Assembly: GCA_003978075.1 (NCBI GenBank)
Contig: QOAM01000020.1
Location: forward strand, 1 to 6,090
Reading direction: 5' to 3'
DNA from: Thermodesulfatator sp.
GTDB taxonomy: Bacteria > Desulfobacterota > Thermodesulfobacteria > Thermodesulfobacteriales > Thermodesulfobacteriaceae
Length of the DNA: 6,090 nucleotides
In this document: positions 1 to 5,071 of the stretch, in pieces
Numbering within the stretch: position 1 is the first letter of the stretch
Layout of the letters: the number at the start of each line of letters is the position of its first letter
Made by a program: the position numbers and the translations under genes
Notes under the pieces: generated by a model
The model's database searches: none
Told to the model about the DNA's origin: nothing
Seen by the model: the letters and a program-made list of their open reading frames with translations, nothing else

Positions 1-576
1 ATCGGAGCGGTCAATACCGTGGTAAATCCGGCGGGGCGTCTCTGGGGGACCAATACCGACTGGTTGGGGGTAAAGCGTAGCCTGGAGGAGGCGGGGCTCC
101 AGCTTGAGGGAAAGAGGGCGGTGGTGGTGGGGGCCGGGGGAGCGGCCCGGGCCGTGGTTTACGCCTTACAAGAAATGGGGGCCGAGGTGGAGATCTATAA
201 TCGTACGCTAGAGCGGGCCCAGGCCCTGGCCAGGACCCTAGGAGGAAGAGCCTTCCCCCTGGGGGAAATCCCTCGAGCCCAGGGAGAGATCATTATCCAG
301 ACCACCAGTGTGGGTTTGAAAAGCTGGGAAAGCCCGGTGCCTGCCGAGATCTTCCGCCGTTTTAAGGCGGCCATGGATCTGGTTTATGTCCCCCTTAAAA
401 CGCGTTTTCTTTGCGAGGCGGCGGCGGCGGGATGTCTCATCATCGATGGACTCCGTATGCTGGTTCACCAGGGGACCGAGCAATTCCGTCTTTTCACCGG
501 CCGAGAGGCCCCGGTGGAGCTCATGTATCAAGCGGCTTTAAAGGAGCTGAAAAGGGGTGAAAAAAAGGGAGATTAA
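1..576 (+). CDS. aroE: Shikimate dehydrogenase, C-terminal part (5' end outside window)
   Basis: Reduces 3-dehydroshikimate to shikimate with NADPH in the cytoplasm. The frame is open from base 1 and its first residues (IGAVNTVV, then GTNTDW) match the conserved end of the substrate-binding domain, so roughly the first 60 residues lie outside the window. Numbering from base 1, the dinucleotide-binding loop GAGGAARA is at residues 44-51, the NADP-selecting NRT at 67-69, the DLVYVPLKT segment begins at 126, and the IDGLRMLVHQG motif at 148-158 carries the conserved Gln157. The usual NATPLG-type motif appears as the variant QTTSVGLK near 100-107. A GTG at 19 is internal and is not the start. The end overlaps aroA by 20 nt, so the two are translationally linked. 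Whether the missing N-terminus carries a fused dehydroquinase domain cannot be seen. Confidence 0.95.
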   Translation: MGAVNTVVNPAGRLWGTNTDWLGVKRSLEEAGLQLEGKRAVVVGAGGAARAVVYALQEMGAEVEIYNRTLERAQALARTLGGRAFPLGEIPRAQGEIIIQTTSVGLKSWESPVPAEIFRRFKAAMDLVYVPLKTRFLCEAAAAGCLIIDGLRMLVHQGTEQFRLFTGREAPVELMYQAALKELKRGEKKGD

Positions 577-1837
577 ACCCTTAGAGGGTCCGATCAGGGC
601 GCGGCTGCGGCTGCCGGGATCCAAGAGTCTTACCCAGCGGGCCCTTCTCTGCGCAGCCCTAGCCTCAGGGGAATCCCGCCTGGAAAACCCTTTGTGGAGC
701 GAGGATACCGAACTCTTGGCCCGGGCCTTGAGCGTCTCCGGGGCTGAGGTGCGTCTGGAAGAAGGGAGCTTCAGGGTCCGCGGGACCGGGGGAAGCCCTT
801 ACTTTTTAGAAAGAGCCGAGATTTTTTTCGGAAACAACGGCACGGGCTCGCGCTTCTTTCTGGCCTACGCCGCCCTGGCCCGGAGAGGAAAGGCCGTCCT
901 CTACGGAAAGCCCCGCCTGCACGAGCGTCCCATGGGCCCTCTGCTGGAGGCTCTACGCTCTCTAGGGGCCCAACTGAGGTGTCTCGAGAAGGAGGGCTTC
1001 TTGCCGGTGGAGGTCCTCCCCGGAGAACTTCAAGGGGGGCGGGTCCCTCTTTCCGCGGAAAAGAGCAGTCAATTTGTCTCCGCGCTCCTTCTTATCGGTC
1101 CCTATCTCCCCGGGGGTTTGGAGTTGGAGATCCAAGGGCCCATGGTCTCCACCCCTTATGTGGAGCTCACCCTCGCGGTGATGCAGGCCTTTGGGGCCGA
1201 GGTCCAGAAGAGACCTCAGGGTTTCCGGGTCCTTGAGGGGCGCTATCAGCCGCAGACCTACGAAATAGAGGGCGACGCCTCCAGCGCCTCTTATTTTCTA
1301 ATCCTTCCGGCCCTTCTGGGGGGCAGTGTGGTGATAGAAAATCTTTCTCTCCATTCACTCCAGGCCGACAGCCTCCTCCTCTCTCTTCTTGTAGAGGTTG
1401 GAGGAAAGGTAGAGGCCGTGGAAAAAGGGGTACGGGTCTCTTTTTCCGGAAGACCCCGGGCCTTTGAAGTCAACCTACGGGAGGCCCCGGACCTTTTTCC
1501 CACCTTAGGGGTGCTGGCAGCCTGGGCCGAAGGCCGGAGTCGCCTCTTCGGTGCCCCCCATCTCCGCTACAAGGAGTGCGATCGGATCGCCGCGATGGCT
1601 ACGGAGCTGAAAAAGTGCGGAGCAGCGGTGAAGGAGCTCCCCGATGGCATAGAAATTGAGGGAGGAAAGCCGCTGCAGGGGGCCGAGATTGAGACCTACG
1701 AGGATCACCGGATTGCTATGGCCTTTGCCGTGCTGGGGCTCGCGGTTCCGGGGATGGTCATCCGTCATCCGGACTGTGTGGCCAAGTCCTTTCCGGAATT
1801 CTGGGATTATTTGGAACGCCTTTACCGAAGGCCGTGA
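557..1837 (+). CDS. aroA: 3-phosphoshikimate 1-carboxyvinyltransferase (EPSP synthase)
   Basis: Transfers the enolpyruvyl group of PEP to shikimate-3-phosphate, the sixth shikimate-pathway step. The 426-residue length is normal for the family. Hallmarks in order: PGSKS at 20-24, GNNGTGSR at 92-99 (usually GNAGTAxR), RLHERP at 120-125, SSQF at 170-173, GDASSASYF from 239, DLFP at 312-315 with the catalytic-type Asp312, KECDR at 339-343 (usually KESDR), and EDHRIAM with Asp383-His-Arg. The GTG start at 557 is chosen because AAGGAG at 541-546 lies ten bases upstream and MKKREIKP precedes the first conserved motif at the expected distance. It overlaps the aroE end by 20 nt, and its TGA shares bases with the aroK start, as expected for one operon. 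The N94/G97 and C341 substitutions are conservative but not the commonest forms. Confidence 0.96.
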   Translation: MKKREIKPLEGPIRARLRLPGSKSLTQRALLCAALASGESRLENPLWSEDTELLARALSVSGAEVRLEEGSFRVRGTGGSPYFLERAEIFFGNNGTGSRFFLAYAALARRGKAVLYGKPRLHERPMGPLLEALRSLGAQLRCLEKEGFLPVEVLPGELQGGRVPLSAEKSSQFVSALLLIGPYLPGGLELEIQGPMVSTPYVELTLAVMQAFGAEVQKRPQGFRVLEGRYQPQTYEIEGDASSASYFLILPALLGGSVVIENLSLHSLQADSLLLSLLVEVGGKVEAVEKGVRVSFSGRPRAFEVNLREAPDLFPTLGVLAAWAEGRSRLFGAPHLRYKECDRIAAMATELKKCGAAVKELPDGIEIEGGKPLQGAEIETYEDHRIAMAFAVLGLAVPGMVIRHPDCVAKSFPEFWDYLERLYRRP

Positions 1838-2363
1838 AGATCAAGAGGGTGGTGCTTATCGGTTTCAGGGCCACGGGGAAGAGCACCGTGGGGCGGCTCC
1901 TGGCCCAAAGACTTTCCTGGGACTTCGTGGACCTGGACGATTATCTAAAAGAGAAACTGGGAAAGAGCATCCGAGAGGTGGTAGAGGAAGCGGGGTGGGG
2001 GGTTTTTCGAGAGGCCGAACGGAAGGCCCTACAGGAGATGAGAGGGCGGAAAAAATTGGTGCTGGCTGTGGGGGAGGAGCAGTTATGCATCGAGAGGAGA
2101 TGGAGAGCCTGGCGCAGGGGAGTCTAGTGGTCTGGCTTAAGGCCTCGGCGGAGACCATTGTCCGGCGTCTAGAGGCCGATCCTCGTACCGGGGATCAGCG
2201 CCCTTCCCTCACCGGAAAACCCCTCAAGGAAGAGGTACAGGAACTCCTCCGTACAAGGACCCCTCTTTATGACTCCCTGGCCCATCTGGAGCTTTCAAGC
2301 GATGCTCTCTCTCCCCAAGAATTGGTGGAGGTGCTCCTAGCCCATCCTTTCCTACACCCCTGA
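1834..2363 (+). pseudogene. aroK: Shikimate kinase, frameshifted at a G-run (or sequencing error)
   Basis: Phosphorylates shikimate with ATP, supplying the aroA substrate. The GTG start lies in a GTGA overlap with the aroA stop. Before the break the frame shows the Walker A loop GFRATGKST at 10-18, DLDD at 33-36 and FREAE at 58-62. The reading then reaches AVGEEQ and would stop at 2125-2127. In the -1 frame the protein resumes as GGGAVMHREEM, followed by the lid segment with DPRTGDQRPSLTG and the C-terminal helix, ending at the TGA at 2361-2363. The junction is the five-G run at 2070-2074: one extra G gives the family motif AVGGGAV and 531 nt, or 176 residues, a normal length. Both halves are well conserved, so a recent 1-nt deletion or a homopolymer miscall is likelier than an old pseudogene. 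Confidence 0.9.
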
Positions 2364-2387
2364 GAAAGTTCGCCCGACTCTGACCTT

Positions 2388-2972
2388 TTACTCCGAGTTT
2401 TTGTAAAGTTGATAATACTTCAGCACTAGATCCACGTAGTGGCGAGTTTCCGGGAAGGGAGGGAGCCCTTGCCAACGTCGTACCACCTGGGGACCAGCAT
2501 GATAAGCGGCCAGGGCCAGGCGCAGATCCCCAAATTCCTCAAGAAGTCTCCGGAGAAATCGGGCCGCTCCTCGAAGGTTTTCCCGCGGATCAAAGGGATG
2601 CCGTACCCCAAAGATACGGGCTGTCTCCGGCATGAGTTGCATAAGCCCTAGAGCCCCTTTAGAAGAGATCGCTCGGGGATTAAAGTCTGATTCTACCCGG
2701 GCTATGGCTTTGAGAAGGGCTGGATCTAGACCTTCGCTCCAGGCCACTTCCTGGATAAGGTCCATTATGAAAGAAGGAGCACGGTGGGGAACCGGAGCAG
2801 GAAGATAGAGTTCCCATCCCGGGCCTACAGGGACATTGGTAAAATAAACCCTCCCCCAGGGGTCTATATAGCGATAAATAGCGGCTTTTACTGGCAGCAC
2901 CGACCCCAGGCCACAGCCCACAAACCCCAATAGTAAAATCACACAGAGGCTTCGCGGAAAGCCCGGCGACAT
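2388..2972 (-). CDS. Secreted lytic transglycosylase (SLT/goose-lysozyme-like fold) with DUF4124-like N-terminus
   Basis: Cleaves peptidoglycan glycan strands to 1,6-anhydro-muramyl products outside the inner membrane. It has 194 residues. Residues 8-30 form a hydrophobic export signal with a plausible signal peptidase I site after PVKA; a Cys at 20 (FVGC) is a poor lipobox. Residues 32-48 (YRYIDPWGRVYFTNVP) resemble the DUF4124 module often found ahead of such enzymes. The SLT domain occupies about 68-190: catalytic Glu94 in VESDFNP, GALGLMQLMPETA at 106-118, Asn132 in ENLRGA, and AYHAGP at 156-161, where most relatives have AYNAGP. The ATG at 2972 gives a complete signal peptide, though only a weak GAAG lies upstream. 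It begins inside the end of the YHS gene (34-nt overlap), implying coupled translation. It converges on aroK with 24 nt between stops and no clear terminator. Confidence 0.92.
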   Translation of the reverse strand: MSPGFPRSLCVILLLGFVGCGLGSVLPVKAAIYRYIDPWGRVYFTNVPVGPGWELYLPAPVPHRAPSFIMDLIQEVAWSEGLDPALLKAIARVESDFNPRAISSKGALGLMQLMPETARIFGVRHPFDPRENLRGAARFLRRLLEEFGDLRLALAAYHAGPQVVRRWQGLPPFPETRHYVDLVLKYYQLYKNSE

Positions 2973-3196
2973 TCTTCGCTACAAAAGTAGTAAGTCCTCC
3001 CTCTGAATCTCAGCGAGAGAGCCCTACTTTTCGGGCAATAAACTCCACAAACTGGATCTTCTACCAGCTCTTCTGTCCCAAGGGTTGTTCCTGAAGCCCC
3101 TTTGCGCCCTAGAAATTCTCTCAGGTCTCGCACTAAACCCCGCACCGCCCACCAGAACATTCCTAAGAACAAAAGAATTAACCCTATACGCCACAT
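2939..3196 (-). CDS. Small membrane-anchored YHS/TRASH-type metal-binding protein
   Basis: An 85-residue protein with one N-terminal membrane segment (about residues 4-20, rich in Ile, Leu, Phe and Trp) followed by a basic stretch. A C-terminal YHS-like domain spans about 45-82, with DPVCGVYCP at 47-55 and YYFCSEECRRAF at 69-80. Cys50, Cys54, Cys72 and Cys76 could bind a metal. The layout is like short one-TM proteins of the PP0621 type with a DPVCG motif. The domain points to metal handling or to a chaperone-like role, but no specific metal or partner can be read from the sequence. The ATG at 3196 is the first start; its ribosome binding site is weak. It is transcribed before, and overlaps by 34 nt, the lytic transglycosylase, suggesting the pair is co-expressed. 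Confidence 0.85.
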   Translation of the reverse strand: MWRIGLILLFLGMFWWAVRGLVRDLREFLGRKGASGTTLGTEELVEDPVCGVYCPKSRALSLRFRGRTYYFCSEECRRAFREASV

Positions 3197-3363
3197 TTTA
3201 CTTTAACGAACAAATCGGCTCCCCCCTCTTTCCAGGATTTCCATCCCCTCTCCGCGATACATTTAGATTTTTAACAACTCTTCGAAATCTTCAGCTCTTT
3301 TAAAACCTTCCCCCTCCCTTCTTATAAGCTATGGGCCGATCCTCAGGAATAGTTTTAGTCGGT

Positions 3364-3735
3364 TTAAAAGATCGTCTGAGGGGCATATTTATGCGTGCCT
3401 TCCACCACCTCCACCCCGGCCTTTTCCTTTACGGCCTTGAGAATATCCTCCTTGCGAGGGCAGAAGTTGGCCATACAGGTACCAATATGTAATACATCAA
3501 CTTTTTCATTTAAGGCCGCTAATTGAAGATTTAAATGTCCTAGACTCACTACACTTCTGTTCCGATTACCTTCACATCCTCCGCAGTCCACTATCCCTAC
3601 AATGGCTGCCTCCTCGTCCTTATATCTTTCAAATTCTCCCTCCCTTCTCATAAAGGCCACCAGACATTTGGCGTCCCCTGGACATAAATTACCGTTTCTT
3701 ATCATGTTACAAGCCAAAATCACAATCTTTTTCAT
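3364..3735 (-). CDS. CGGC-domain cysteine-rich protein
   Basis: A 123-residue cytoplasmic protein of the CGGC domain family (putative metal- or redox-active, function undefined), common in anaerobic bacteria and archaea. Visible motifs: MKKIVILACN with Cys9, Cys18 and Cys24 in NLCPGDAKC, the defining DCGGC at residues 50-54, CMANFC with Cys87 and Cys92, and a C-terminal EGTHKY containing His115. The central block IVGIVDCGGCEGN and the later VDVLHIGTC look like alternating strands of an alpha/beta fold. The ATG at 3735 is chosen over an upstream in-frame TTG because an exceptionally strong AAAAGGAGGGG lies five bases before it and the family begins at MKKI. It appears to be a single-gene unit; the next gene downstream on this strand starts 167 nt later. 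Confidence 0.9.
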   Translation of the reverse strand: MKKIVILACNMIRNGNLCPGDAKCLVAFMRREGEFERYKDEEAAIVGIVDCGGCEGNRNRSVVSLGHLNLQLAALNEKVDVLHIGTCMANFCPRKEDILKAVKEKAGVEVVEGTHKYAPQTIF

Positions 3736-3993
3736 TTTAACCCCTCCTTTTGGTATTTCTTTAAAATTTAACCCTCTTTTCTCCAAGTTATCCAAAAAGA
3801 CCTTTCTTTGAAGACAAACCCTCACCCCTTCAAAGGTCTCTAAAAAATTTTTACACGAGCTCTTGCAGAAGGTCAAGCATCTCGGCCTCTCTCCGCGACA
3901 GCAATAGCTGTACCCTTTGATAACTTGTCCCAGGCAAAGACTGAAACGAGACCTCTGAATAAATGAGGTAATTTTGCGCCTATTTAAGGCCAA
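3736..3993 (-). other. Cysteine-rich open frame running in phase into the CGGC gene (unrecognised)
   Basis: An 86-codon stretch, open from a TTG at 3993 and in phase with the CGGC gene. It encodes seven cysteines, five of them clustered as C-C-x6-C-x3-C-x3-C (YCCRGERPRC, then CKSSCK) at residues 31-47 of this frame. No family is recognised. It has no convincing ribosome binding site at the TTG, and the strong one before 3735 points to the CGGC gene starting there. It could be a remnant of a cysteine-rich gene, an N-terminal extension, or a chance open frame in AT-rich DNA. The bases beyond it to 4050 hold nothing I can identify. Confidence 0.3.
3741..3751 (-). promoter_or_regulatory. Strong ribosome binding site deciding the CGGC-protein start
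   Basis: Read on the - strand this is AAAAGGAGGGG, five bases before the ATG at 3735. It is the best Shine-Dalgarno match on this strand and argues that translation begins at 3735, not at the far upstream in-frame TTG. Confidence 0.75.
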
Positions 3994-4052
3994 AAATGAG
4001 AATTTTTCTAAAAAGTAAACCTTGTAGTCAGTATTTTAGATATCGTTCGGGA

Positions 4053-4111
4053 GTGTCCACCCAAGTGTGGAAATTGTAGAATGATCAAATCACAGAAAGA
4101 ATAGTGGACAC
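4053..4111. repeat. 8-bp inverted repeat GTGTCCAC / GTGGACAC
   Basis: GTGTCCAC at 4053-4060 and its exact reverse complement at 4104-4111 enclose 43 nt. The inner copy abuts an ATG at 4113. A smaller hairpin (TCCAC/GTGGA) lies inside the left arm at 4056-4071. The arrangement is like a transposon end preceding a transposase start, but the element cannot be named from this alone. Confidence 0.45.
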
Positions 4112-4112
4112 C

Positions 4113-4205
4113 ATGGGAAGAGTCAAGAAAGCCCCTCAGCTCGAAGAAGTGCAGACTACTATTAAGAAACTTGTCCGGCGTACTTTGAGGCAAGCCCCGG
4201 ATTGA
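4113..4205 (+). pseudogene. Possible truncated transposase leader peptide
   Basis: A 30-codon frame beginning MGRVKKAPQLEEVQTT and continuing IKKLVRRTLRQ before TGA. It starts directly after the inverted repeat at 4104-4111. Its basic, helical character would suit the N-terminus of a transposase of the IS256 sort, but it is too short for assignment. The frame ends where the IS21-like debris begins, so I read it as the surviving head of a deleted element. It could also be a chance frame. Confidence 0.25.
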
Positions 4206-4292
4206 GACGGAAGGGAATCCATGAGGAGACAGGGGGGTAAAGTCCCTAGTTTGGGGGTAAGGTAACCATGCCGGAGCCGGGTGTGAGATGAG

Positions 4293-4335
4293 GTGGGGAC
4301 TTTTCCTGGAATAAGTGGGGACTTTGGCTGGAATA
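4293..4335. repeat. Imperfect tandem repeat resembling IS21-family terminal repeats
   Basis: Two copies of a 21-base unit beginning GTGGGGACTTT and ending CTGGAATA lie at 4293-4313 and 4315-4335 (period 22) and differ only at two adjacent positions. Repeated TGGGGAC-containing units near the termini are typical of IS21-family elements. No istA or istB frame survives nearby. The preceding 4206-4292 has no coding frame I can support and is probably part of the same decayed element. Confidence 0.5.
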
Positions 4336-4379
4336 CGCAGTTTTAGAGGGGAGGGCTGTAAAACCGTTGAGGCTCTAAG

Positions 4380-4452
4380 AGCCGGCGGAGGGAGTTGAAC
4401 CCTCAACCCTGGGATTACAAATCCCATGCTCTGCCTATTGAGCTACGCCGGC
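4380..4452 (-). tRNA. tRNA-Thr (anticodon TGT)
   Basis: The - strand folds into a 73-nt cloverleaf. The acceptor stem GCCGGCG pairs with CGCCGGC with discriminator T. The D arm contains GTAGCTCAATAGG-type bases. The anticodon stem TGGGA/TCCCA encloses the 7-base loop TTTGTAA, with the TGT anticodon at 4417-4419. The T arm GAGGG-TTCAACT-CCCTC is perfect. The anticodon reads ACA threonine codons. The 3' CCA is not encoded (CTT follows), so it must be added after transcription. It lies 13 nt downstream of tRNA-Ser and is probably on the same transcript. Its 3' end overlaps a small hairpin, GGCTC-TTA-GAGCC (4371-4383), which lacks a U-tract and is not a clear terminator. Confidence 0.95.
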
Positions 4453-4465
4453 AAAAGGAGCGGAA

Positions 4466-4558
4466 TGGCGGAGGGGGTGGGATTCGAACCCACGGTGCCG
4501 GTTTTGCCGGCACACTCGCTTAGCAGGCGAGCGCCTTCGACCACTCGGCCACCCCTCC
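4466..4558 (-). tRNA. tRNA-Ser (anticodon GCT), CCA encoded
   Basis: A class II tRNA on the - strand. Acceptor stem GGAGGGG pairs with CCCCTCC (4470-4476 with 4552-4558), discriminator G at 4469, and CCA encoded at 4466-4468. The anticodon stem CTCGC/GCGAG encloses CTGCTAA, with anticodon GCT at 4522-4524 for AGC/AGT serine codons. The long variable arm contains the TGCCGG/CCGGCA helix expected of tRNA-Ser. The T arm GTGGG-TTCGAAT-CCCAC is perfect. It is the first gene after the promoter at 4570-4598 and precedes tRNA-Thr. Confidence 0.97.
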
Positions 4559-4569
4559 AGTATTCTCTT

Positions 4570-4598
4570 ATTCTAAACTCTTCATTTCTTTTAGGCAA
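4570..4598 (-). promoter_or_regulatory. Sigma-70-type promoter of the tRNA-Ser/tRNA-Thr unit
   Basis: On the - strand, TTGCCT (4598-4593) and TAGAAT (4575-4570) are separated by exactly 17 nt. The predicted transcript start would fall about five bases before the mature tRNA-Ser 5' end, which suits a tRNA operon. Confidence 0.65.
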
Positions 4599-4626
4599 GA
4601 GATAATTGGAGGAACGAAAGGTTTAG

Positions 4627-4887
4627 GTGACCCCAGTATCGGCGCTCAGGACCTTGAGGGCTCTGGGGCTGGCCGCGCTTCTTGGAGCGGAGAGCCTACG
4701 AGAACTTCGCCGTCAGGGCTTAGACGGAGCCCCGGTCTTTTTCCTTTGTAACGCACAGTTATGTCGAGTCACCCCCGAGGCGAAAGGACCTCACCTTTCA
4801 GCTCTCATTCAGATTTTAGGAAGATTTGGCTCTAGTACTCCTGATCTTGGTTTTTTCCCGAAAGAGCTTCTTATCTGTAAGGTTTGA
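4627..4887 (+). CDS. Hypothetical small ORF, doubtful
   Basis: An 86-codon frame starting at GTG, immediately after an in-frame TAG. GGAGG at 4608-4612 is 14 nt away, which is long, and AAAGG at 4617-4621 is close, so the start signal is indifferent. The first half is helix-like and GC-rich at third positions (TLRALGLAALLGAESL, RELRRQGLDGAPVFFL) and looks protein-like. The second half, after about residue 60, is AT-richer and less convincing. There are three cysteines, two of them in FLCNAQLC. No family is recognised. It points away from the tRNA promoter and toward the peroxiredoxin, with 91 nt before that gene's first possible start. It may be a gene remnant or a chance frame. Confidence 0.3.
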   Translation: MTPVSALRTLRALGLAALLGAESLRELRRQGLDGAPVFFLCNAQLCRVTPEAKGPHLSALIQILGRFGSSTPDLGFFPKELLICKV

Positions 4888-4922
4888 AGCTTAGCGTATA
4901 TCCCCAGACTGTCAAACTCCGG

Positions 4923-4950
4923 TTTACAAGACTCTTCCGAGACTTATATT
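4923..4950 (+). promoter_or_regulatory. Candidate promoter for the selenocysteine peroxiredoxin gene
   Basis: TTTACA (4923-4928) and TATATT (4945-4950) are separated by 16 nt. The predicted start near 4957 would place an AGGAGGG (4968-4974) and the ATG at 4979 close to the 5' end, or give a leader of about 115 nt for the ATG at 5072. Confidence 0.5.
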
Positions 4951-4967
4951 CCAAAAAAAGCTTGGTC

Positions 4968-5071
4968 AGGAGGGAAAAATGGAGCAAAAAGAGGGATGTG
5001 TAGGTCCGGCTAGGGGACCCATAATAGAAGGGGAACCAGAAGAAGAAAAATCAAAGAAGGAGGGTATAAGC
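4968..5071 (+). other. Alternative upstream start and in-frame extension of the peroxiredoxin
   Basis: An AGGAGGG at 4968-4974 precedes an ATG at 4979 that is in phase with the peroxiredoxin, adding 31 residues (MEQKEGCVGPARG, then an acidic and lysine-rich linker). This form would have 230 residues with Sec at position 80 and an extra cysteine at position 7. The spacing of four bases is short. Peroxiredoxins normally begin near the MKVKVGQPA start at 5072, so the extension may be leader RNA, a short leader peptide in phase, or a genuine tail. Confidence 0.4.

Noticed and set aside
2049..2054. A6 run in aroK as a slippage site explaining the frameshift
   Set aside because: Shifting there would give KKIGAGCGGGAV rather than the family-like KKLVLAVGGGAV, so the break is at the G-run downstream.
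1656..2070. The long + frame overlapping the aroA end and the first half of aroK
   Set aside because: It is an out-of-frame shadow; only its part after 2070 is real coding sequence, as the second half of aroK.
3197..3363. Short frames (13-19 codons) between the CGGC and YHS genes, one with a GGAGAGGGG before its ATG
   Set aside because: They are too short and have no family resemblance. I see no promoter pair I would defend here either.
3341..3381. CCTCAG/CTGAGG pairing around the CGGC gene stop as a terminator
   Set aside because: The loop would be nearly 30 nt, the stem is six pairs and overlaps the coding end, and no U-tract follows.
4008..4427. 139-codon open frame on the - strand across the IS debris and tRNA-Thr
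   Set aside because: It overlaps the tRNA-Thr gene and the tandem repeat, is rich in Pro and Ser with no recognisable domain, and is better explained as a shadow of non-coding IS remnants.
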